A stretch of 64,000 nucleotides of DNA from Antrodiella citrinella (lineage: Eukaryota; Basidiomycota; Agaricomycetes; Polyporales; Steccherinaceae): contig SGPM01000004.1 of assembly GCA_004802725.1 (NCBI GenBank), forward strand, positions 186,001 to 250,000, read 5' to 3'. Of this stretch, positions 57,278-64,000 are shown in pieces. The translations under genes and the position numbers were made by a program. Numbering within the stretch: the stretch's first letter is position 1; the number at the start of each line of letters is the position of its first letter. The notes under the pieces were generated by a model. It was not told where the DNA came from, did no database searches, and was given only the letters and a program-made list of their open reading frames with translations.

Positions 57278-58544
57278 TCATCTGGATGCTTTGAAGTCCT
57301 CTATCCACTTCTTCTCTATATCTCCCCGGGGTAGTACAACAAACGTGAGACATCCATCTTTCAACTCGAGACCGTCCTTCGCCTCTCCCTCTTTTGCCTT
57401 CGACGCGACGAACACATCTCTCAAAGTCAGCTTCTTCCCGACCTTGAGTAATCGTCTTCTATGTGTCATGGCATATACTGTCAGATTACCGTCCACATAG
57501 TGACCGGTTTTATCCCAGTCTGGAGCAGGTGCTTGAGGCGGAAACATTGTCGTTATATGCGCCGAGAATGGGGTGTCTTCTACGAAAAGCGGAATGACGT
57601 CTGAGATTGCGTATTGAGGGTAGAGGAAGAAAGTAGGGATGATCAGCGTTCGACCCGATGGATCCTCGGGGTCGAAGTGAGGTTTGTATGGGTTATCCGT
57701 AGGCCCATCGGGATTCTTTATCGTGATGATGTTCCGCTCCTATCTCGCAGTCAGAATTTGTATAACGAAGGACTCAGCATATGACAGCCTTACCTGGAGG
57801 GCAAATCGTAGCGTCCTCTCTGCTTCCTGCTTCTTCCTGATCTGTTCAAGTCTCACCGCCTCTTTCCTGTCCTTTGTCTCCTTTAGTGTTGCCGCTTTGC
57901 TACGCAGAGCTCGCACGTTGGCGTTGTCCGGATCGTACTGGAGACAACGATCGCAACAGTCTAGAGCTTCGACAAGTCGATTCAGCGAGATGAGCGCAGA
58001 GGCTGAGCGGTAGTAAGCCTTCGAGGATTTTGGATTGATCGTCAGAGCCCGTGAGCAATCCTTGAGGACAGATCCGTAGTTTTCTGAAGTGGTTACCCTG
58101 TCAACGTAAGTTTGCCATACAGCAGAGGTGAATGGTATTCTCACTGAGTTCCAAGTTACATGCAGCTCGGTTGCAGAGCAGCGCTTCCAGTAGAGTTTGA
58201 TCATCCGGCTTTGCATCTACACCCTGCGTGTAGAATCCCAAAGCCTCTCTATGGCGCTTTGACTTGAAGTAGTCATTCCCCTGCTCCTTGAAGTTCTGCG
58301 CGATCTCTAGGAGAACGTCTTAATAAATCAGCGTCGAGCGGAGAGCATTGGTATGCGTACCATCAGGAGGTCCCTCGAATGCAAGACTCTGCAAGGCACT
58401 GACAACTGGGTCGTCAAGATCCTCCGGCAGTGATTTCATGAAGAGCGGAACGGAGTCGAATGCGGCCATCTTCTCCTGGAGCGATGCCGCAGAAGGAGGC
58501 TGCGGACCAAGTGGTTGTGTCACCATGGTATCAGCGGCGGACAT
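57278..58544 (-). CDS. CNS1: CNS1/TTC4-type TPR co-chaperone
   Basis: Hsp90/Hsp70 co-chaperone; yeast Cns1 is essential and supports elongation factor eEF2 folding. Roughly 345 residues. The N-terminus (MVTQPLGPQPPSAASLQEK, then DSVPLFMKSLPEDL) matches Cns1. Three TPRs follow: AQNFKEQGNDYFKSKRHREA, LLCNRAACNLELRNYGSVLK and SKAYYRSASALISLNRLVEA. A charged helix (KETKDRKEAVRLEQIRKKQ) links to the C-terminal wheel domain: IPTFFLYPQYAISDVIP, then FPPQAPAPDWDKTGHY, RRRLLKVGKKLTLRDVF and LTFVVLPRGDIEKKW. The Asn and Lys residues of the carboxylate clamp appear in the TPRs. About five exons; the start MSAADTMVTQ is the first Met. Confidence 0.92.
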
Positions 58545-58833
58545 GCCTTTGCAACGAATGGATAATGTCCGTAATTGAGCGAGATACCGCCAGTCTGCGC
58601 AAAGCCTACAGCTAGAAGGATGGAAGGAAAGAAGCAAGCAAGGCCCTCGGAAATCGTAGCGATCGGGGAATGATCGGCACGATGGGCGTCTCGCCTGTTA
58701 TCACAGTAGTACTAACAGGTCACCGTGACCTTGGGCAATATTATTATTAATACACCCTCTCAGACTCCTCCCTAGGAGTATCCTCGTCCACCTGAACATC
58801 AGGATCTTACTGTGTTGTAGAGAATAGCTCAGT

Positions 58834-60417
58834 ATGCAGATTCGAAGTCTGAAGGCTGCGTTGAACAGCAGTGGCCGTTATAAGTACAAGGTGAGGCAAT
58901 GATGCTGGAATCTCAACTGCTTGCAGCGCACTCACAAGGTTCGCAGAAACCAGAATCAATCGTGGACTTCATGGTGGTCGGAGGAGGTACATGTATTTGA
59001 CCCTGTGCATCCTATGCCATCTTGCTGAGACGGATGTGCAGGAGTAATTGGACTCTCAATTGCTCAACGTCTTGCCCAAAGATTTCCGACGCGGTCAGCG
59101 ATTCTCGTGGAGAGGCATGGTACAGTAGGACAAGAGACAAGGTACGCACGAATCTCACTCCATGTAGCTACATGCTTACGCCGCGTGCCTAGCTCGCGAA
59201 ACTCGGAGGTGATACATGCTGGTATATCTCCAAGCCCAACTACTAAGCCACGATACTTACGAATAGCAGGTCTATACTACCCCCAGCACTCGTTGAAAAC
59301 CAAACTATGCATCCGCGGAAGACGTCTGCTGTACGAGCGCTGCGAGAAATACAAGATACCATTCCGCAAGGTCGGGAAGCTGGTCGTAGCGCAGGAGCAT
59401 CAGAGACCTTACATTGAAGCCCTCCATGCGAAGGCGCAACAACTATCGCGCGCAGCCGCCAACGATCACCTACTACCCACTGGGCTCATCAGTGGAGACG
59501 AAGCTCGTACCCTAGAGCCCACACTGTCTCAGTCCATCACCGCAGCTTTATGGAGTCCAGAGACCGGTATCATCGACTCACATGCGTTTATGGAGAGTCT
59601 GGAGATGGACATTGCAGCATCCGAAGGCGGGGAGCTCGCATATTCCACCGAGGTTGTGCGTGTCGACCCTCATGTGGGTCCTGCTTTGGCAGAAGGCACA
59701 CCTAACGATGATGCTCCTGAATCCGGCTGGGTTGTGCAAACAGTCACGGACGGGTCCGCGGAGAGCGACTCCGTGTTGGCAAGGATTCTGATCAACGCGT
59801 CCGGCCTCTCAGGAAACCTCATACTTAATTCCATGCTGACTGAAGAGCAGCGTATACCCATGTATTATGCACGAGGATCCTACGCTTCCTGTCACGCTCC
59901 GGCCGTGTCTGGCATCTCTCACCTAATATATCCGTGCCCAGACATCGGCGGCAGGGAGCAACACGCATTCCAATCCTTGGGAACCCATCTCACGATCGAC
60001 ATGTATGGCAAAGTCAAATTTGGTCCCGACATCGAATGGCTCAATCCAGAGCCTAACGCGGACCCCAACTTCTGGCAGCACCATCTGGTACCTGACGACT
60101 CGAGGCTAGATGAGATGAACAACGCCATCGGAGAGTATCTGCACGGCGTCACCCTTGACTGTTTACAGCCCGACTATTGCGGGATCCGACCGAAGCAAGT
60201 TGGGCCCGGTGGAGGCTTCCAAGATTTCACATTTCGTGTAGACCAGCCGTGGGCCATGCCCGGCATGTCGGTGTCCTCAACCCCTCGCGGTAAAGGCGGC
60301 CCGATGATAACCTTGCTAGGCATCGAGAGTCCGGGACTCACATCGAGTCTTGCTATCGCTGCGATGACCGTGGACGATATCATTTGCAGGGAGGTCCCAG
60401 CCGAAGAAGTGAAGTAA
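58834..60417 (+). CDS. L-2-hydroxyglutarate dehydrogenase, mitochondrial FAD enzyme
   Basis: FAD-dependent oxidoreductase that oxidises L-2-hydroxyglutarate to 2-oxoglutarate and passes electrons to the quinone pool. The first exon (MQIRSLKAALNSSGRYKY) looks like a mitochondrial presequence. The dinucleotide-binding motif is split by an intron: IVDFMVVGGG joined to VIGLSIAQRLA. Next come VERHGTVGQETSSRNSEV and IHAGLYYP, matching the family's NSxVIHxGxYY block. KVGKLVVAQEHQ, TAALWSPETGIIDSHAF, IPMYYARGSYASC and YCGIRPKQVGPGGGFQDF follow. The end, MITLLGIESPGLTSSLAIA, is the family's GIxSPGLTxSLAI. About 460 residues and five exons. Its stop is only 50 bp from that of the NDUFA12 gene. Confidence 0.92.
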
Positions 60418-60467
60418 CAGTTTATAGCATTCGTGTAGTAGTAGTCGGTTACAACCGTAGTCATGCT

Positions 60468-61120
60468 TCAAAGACCACCACGAGTAGTGACCTTGGGCTC
60501 CCATGCCTCGTACTTTGCCTTAGTTGTATTATACGTCTTGAAGGCTCCTCTGGTACCCGTAAGGTTTTCTACCCAGGGCTTCAATATATTCTTTAGCAAA
60601 TCAAGACAGGCTGATGGATAGGGAACGCGTACTGCTTTCCATGGCGGTGACAAGTTCTGCATCACCCGGTCCTCCGGTGGTGGGTCTTTACGGATGTGTG
60701 AGAGCCATGCGTGCCATTCAGGGGGAACTTGGGATGCGTTGTAGTCATGCTAGGTTGAAGGCCAACATCAGTCATAATTCCGACAAAACAGTATGCGATT
60801 ACGAGACTCACCTGAGCGAAATCCACCCATCGGTCACGACCTAGCATGCCTCATCAGCGACACCCTCAAACCTCGGCCAAAAGCACACGCACCAGGAACC
60901 TCCTCCTCCGGGTTCAAGTTCTCAAAATAACGGTTTCCAAACCTATCAATTATGAACCACAGTCAGTTCATTTGCCCCAGAGTCCACGTCCGAAAAGTAC
61001 TCACTGGTCCTTGCCCATGAACTGACCAGACTTGGCGTCACCGATATACTGCAGCTGACGCCACCATTCTCGAAAGCCCACGCGGCGAAACGACCGGATT
61101 GTCCTCTGAAGAGAGACCAT
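60468..61120 (-). CDS. NDUFA12 (B17.2) accessory subunit of complex I
   Basis: Supernumerary subunit of mitochondrial NADH:ubiquinone oxidoreductase. Four exons give about 165 residues: MVSLQRTIRSFRRVGFREWW then RQLQYIGDAKSGQFMGKDQ; FGNRYFENLNPEEEVPG; RDRWVDFAQ; and HDYNASQVPPEWHAWLSHI. The WxxxxxxGDxKxGxxVGxDxxGN(K/R)YFEN pattern and the HRWV(D/E)(F/Y)...S.VPPEWHxWLH pattern define the family. The C-terminus (KTYNTTKAKYEAWEPKVTT) is the usual Y.PY.TT..KIEAWxP end. Complete. Confidence 0.93.
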
Positions 61121-61316
61121 GATGTGTGTTCGAATTCGAGGTAACTTGGGGAAGTGGCGGCGAGTGCAACAGTACTCCGGCGACTACCGATAGAAAGCGC
61201 CTAAATCTGCCGACCAATCATATTCCTCGGACATCATGATTGGTTCTGCGAGGGTCGAGAGTCATGTATCGAAATTCACTACACTACGCGTACAGTACAG
61301 CAGGAAACTCCACGGT

Positions 61317-62589
61317 TTACACTTCTTGAGCAAGCACACTGGCATTGTATGTCACCAGGTCGTCAAATTTGACCAGGGTGCCACCGAAGATGTCAAGCGA
61401 GCTGAGAAGGAAAACCATGTCAGATGTGGGTATCGCAGGAAGCGCAGACCGTGCCTACCTCCCATATGTCAGATCAACTTTGCCGTTAGACAGACGGTCT
61501 ACAGTCTCCAAATCTGAAAGTGCTGAGCGCAGAGATTGTTCATTACCTTACCGAAGAAGTAGGTTCAACGCAACATACCTCTTGCTCCTCCTGCATACGT
61601 TGTAGGGATGGTCACCCATTCGCCGAGCTCTGACAAATCATAGAATCATTAATGGAGGGAAAGACGAGCTGATCAACCCACTCTGTACGAGCTTTTCGTC
61701 TATTCCTTGACACAGGCCTTCCACGTCGGCAGCATGTATCAGAAATTCACTGTCGAAGTATCATTAGCGTGCATTCAGGGACGATAGTCAACATACCACG
61801 AACCTGCAGTACTGGGAAAGTAGATGCAACGACTCTACAACGTTTGTTCAGCCATGACTTATAATCAGGAGCACAGACAGTCCGAACCTTTCGTAATTTC
61901 CATTTCTGTGATCCTTTGCCATTTGTCCATTGCAACGAACCAGCTCTGTCGCACCCTCCGACAACTGTCCAAAGGTGTCACGAATTGACCGCTCGAGAAG
62001 TGTGAGGACGGCTTACCTGACATCAACGACTAGACGGTCTTTTCCTACGAGGGAGGATAGATTTTGAAGTCTATCCAAAGAAAATGCACCATCGGGAAAG
62101 AGGTACGAAGTGACGATGATCTAACACAACAATCAGTCCAGTCGGAAAGTGGTCACTAACAGACACACGTTGTTCATACTTTGCTGGCACCGGCGTCCAA
62201 CCAGGTAGAAGCATTCTGGTCATTGATCCCGCCACCGATCTGTAGTCCATCTGTGGCGGATCAGACTTGAGTTAAAATGTGACCAAGAAACGGATGACGC
62301 TTACGATCCCAACCAGCCAAGGCCAACTTTGCAGCTTCCTCATTACCTCTTCCTAGCATGATAACATGACCGCCAGTTAGGTTATGCTTCTTGTACAACT
62401 CGGCGTAGTACTGCGGTGGGTGACTATTTCCAAGCGTTCGTAATTTCGGCGAGACAGAGAGAACAAAGCAACGGACCTAGCGACGAAATTGGTCTTCAGA
62501 GATGTCGAGTCGGCACTCAATGTACCGCCAACAATTTGTTTGACTTGACCATCATGCAAGTCAATGCATGGCCTGAAGACCGACTTCAT
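61317..62589 (-). CDS. HIS6: HIS6, phosphoribosylformimino-AICAR-P isomerase
   Basis: Amadori isomerase of histidine biosynthesis (ProFAR to PRFAR), a (beta/alpha)8 barrel of about 275 residues. The first exon [20 protein letters not shown] contains the catalytic Asp of strand 1. Then: [55 protein letters not shown], and [10 protein letters not shown] with the second catalytic Asp. [26 protein letters not shown], and [20 protein letters not shown] follow, the last being the phosphate-binding GSSLDIFGG end. The final exons lie beyond continuous frames and were found from the family pattern; the stop is at 61317. It is the eukaryotic HIS6 type, closer to yeast than to bacterial HisA. At least seven short introns. 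Confidence 0.93.
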
Positions 62590-62774
62590 GGTCGTTGTTC
62601 AAGCTACAGATGCTTCTCGATCTGAGATGATCGAACGACTCAAAATGGATAATGCAGACCGAAAAGGGAAATTAGATTCCTTCATTGGGACGCTTGACTA
62701 GCTAGCAAGGGTACCGTGTCCGTACTGAAGACTAGAGATACAATGGGACTACGCCGTTCCAATACCTTCGTTGA

Positions 62775-64000
62775 CTAGTATGTCATAGATGCCTCCATGA
62801 TCTTCGTCAAGTGCTCGCGACCATCTTCTCCTGCAACGTCGCCCACACCGGGTGCAAGGTCCAGAACCCTCCTCTGAGGAATGGTCCCATCCACTAACCG
62901 GGCCACATCAGCACTAGTATAGCCGACGGCCTGCAGTCCACGGGGAACACCTAGATTGTCCAAGAAGCGTGCGATCGTTTCAAAGAGATGAGCACCAAGC
63001 TCTGAGTCAGGGATCGAGGCGATGGAGGGGTCTGAGGGGGTGGTGCCATGGAAGATAGCTAGGACTTCGCGGTGGCGGCTCGGTGCCGAGGGTGCTGTGA
63101 ATTGGAAGACTGCGGGGCCAGAAAGAGCAACACTGTAAATTGGTCTAATGAGCAATCGGCCGTGTGTTTGCAAGCGCAAGGAGCTCACCTGATGCCGTGA
63201 GGAATGATAGGATGATCCACGTTGTATCCCGGGTGTTGCCACTTTGGACCTTTTTTATTCAGGCCGGATATCTATGAAGAGCGACGTTGAATGTCAGTTG
63301 TCATTTATGATACCGTGCGACCTAAAGCCCGGTCCTAAACTCACCGGGTAACTGATACCGTGACACAGATGCACGCCCGCATTGCCGAAGCCAATACCAG
63401 CGAAGGAAGCAGCCAGACTGTGATTTCCTTAAGACGATGAAGTCAAAGAAAAAGATCAAGGCGTACAGCATTTGTTTCATAGCTTCAAAATCATCTGGGT
63501 TCTTTGCGACACGGGGCAGGTTCTCCACAGTAGTCCGCAAAGCCCATATTGAGAAAACATCAGCAATAGGGTTACTACCCTGGTAAGCGGGTCGGAGCAG
63601 AGGATTGCTTGGACGTGGCATGCGTTCTGTGTAACTGAAATAGACAGTCCGTTCAGCAAAGCGAGATGCACAGAAACAAGTGAAGAAATGCTCACGGAAT
63701 GGCAGTGTAACTTTCCAAACTATGGAAGAGCACATCCAATCCAGAACTAATGTGCAACTCTAATAAGTTCAAGTGAGCATGTTGAACGATGTCCACTTGG
63801 GAAGTGTACGAACCTCGGGAACAAGTACGAGTAGCAAGCGTATCCACGATACCCAGCACAGGTTTCAAAGCACGGTTCGCGATACCGGTCTTGAACGACA
63901 TGGAGGGGATATCTAGAATCGCAGTACCTGTTGTCTCTGCACCTGTACCAGCCGTAGTGGGGACTAGTGACTACAATGTGAGTACTTCGGCATTTCTCCG
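62775..64000 (-). CDS. Iron-type alcohol dehydrogenase: hydroxyacid-oxoacid transhydrogenase, 5' end cut
   Basis: Group III iron-dependent dehydrogenase like ADHFE1 (HOT), a mitochondrial enzyme that couples 4-hydroxybutyrate oxidation to reduction of 2-oxoglutarate to D-2-hydroxyglutarate. From the window edge leftwards: [58 protein letters not shown] (Asp and His as metal ligands), [59 protein letters not shown] and [20 protein letters not shown]. The C-terminus reads [17 protein letters not shown]. The NAD-binding N-terminal domain and the start codon lie beyond 64000. Introns of about 50-60 bp are visible near 63770, 63460, 63300 and 63150. Confidence 0.92.

Overview
The window is nuclear DNA of a filamentous basidiomycete, most probably an Agaricomycete. 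Genes are dense and sit on both strands. Almost every one is cut by introns of about 48-65 bp with GT...AG ends, often with a CTAAC or CTGAC-like branch site. The proteins are typical fungal families (Utp12, Mdm10, Pho81, Loa1, Mrc1, an expansin-like DPBB protein, GH105). I see no rRNA, tRNA, transposon or prokaryotic feature. CDS coordinates below run from the start codon to the stop codon and include introns; splice sites were read by eye from reading frame, consensus and family conservation. The first gene (M18 aminopeptidase) runs off the left edge and the last (iron alcohol dehydrogenase) off the right edge.

Layout. 1-10.1 kb: aspartyl aminopeptidase (-), UTP12 rRNA-processing WD protein (+), secreted DPBB protein (-), Cys/Met PLP enzyme (+), SR-type RNA-binding protein (+). 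10.4-22.8 kb is rich in endomembrane genes: LOA1-type acyltransferase (-), TVP38/VTT membrane protein (+), syntaxin-18/Ufe1 SNARE (-), spliceosomal SmG (-), an intronless RGG-rich protein (+), MDM10 of the ERMES tether (-), a divergent RecA-fold protein resembling SWSAP1/Shu subunits (+) and PEX12 (+). 23.5-31.9 kb: the PHO81-type SPX-ankyrin phosphate regulator (+), a half-size ABC transporter (-) and GTP cyclohydrolase I (+). 32.0-39.5 kb: THO2, the largest gene (-). 40-43.3 kb: secreted GH105-like hydrolase (+), a small membrane-anchored ORF (+), NAA38 (-). 43.7-50.5 kb: MRC1/claspin (-) and ribosomal protein uL3 (+). 51-58.5 kb: a PPR protein (+), AMMECR1 (-), a Rab-like GTPase with a long insertion (-), ribosomal protein eS7 (-) and CNS1/TTC4 (-). 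58.8-64 kb: L-2-hydroxyglutarate dehydrogenase (+), complex I NDUFA12 (-), HIS6 (-) and hydroxyacid-oxoacid transhydrogenase (-).

Most of this is housekeeping: ribosome biogenesis and translation (UTP12, uL3, eS7), mRNA processing and export (SR protein, SmG, THO2), membrane traffic and contact sites, replication checkpoint and perhaps recombination (MRC1, SWSAP1-like), phosphate sensing (PHO81) and mitochondrial metabolism. I found no clearly new multi-gene system. The observations most worth following are the SWSAP1-like protein that has lost its Walker A lysine, the Rab-like GTPase split by about 150 disordered residues between G4 and G5, and strongly supported micro-exons of 9, 10 and 21 nt.
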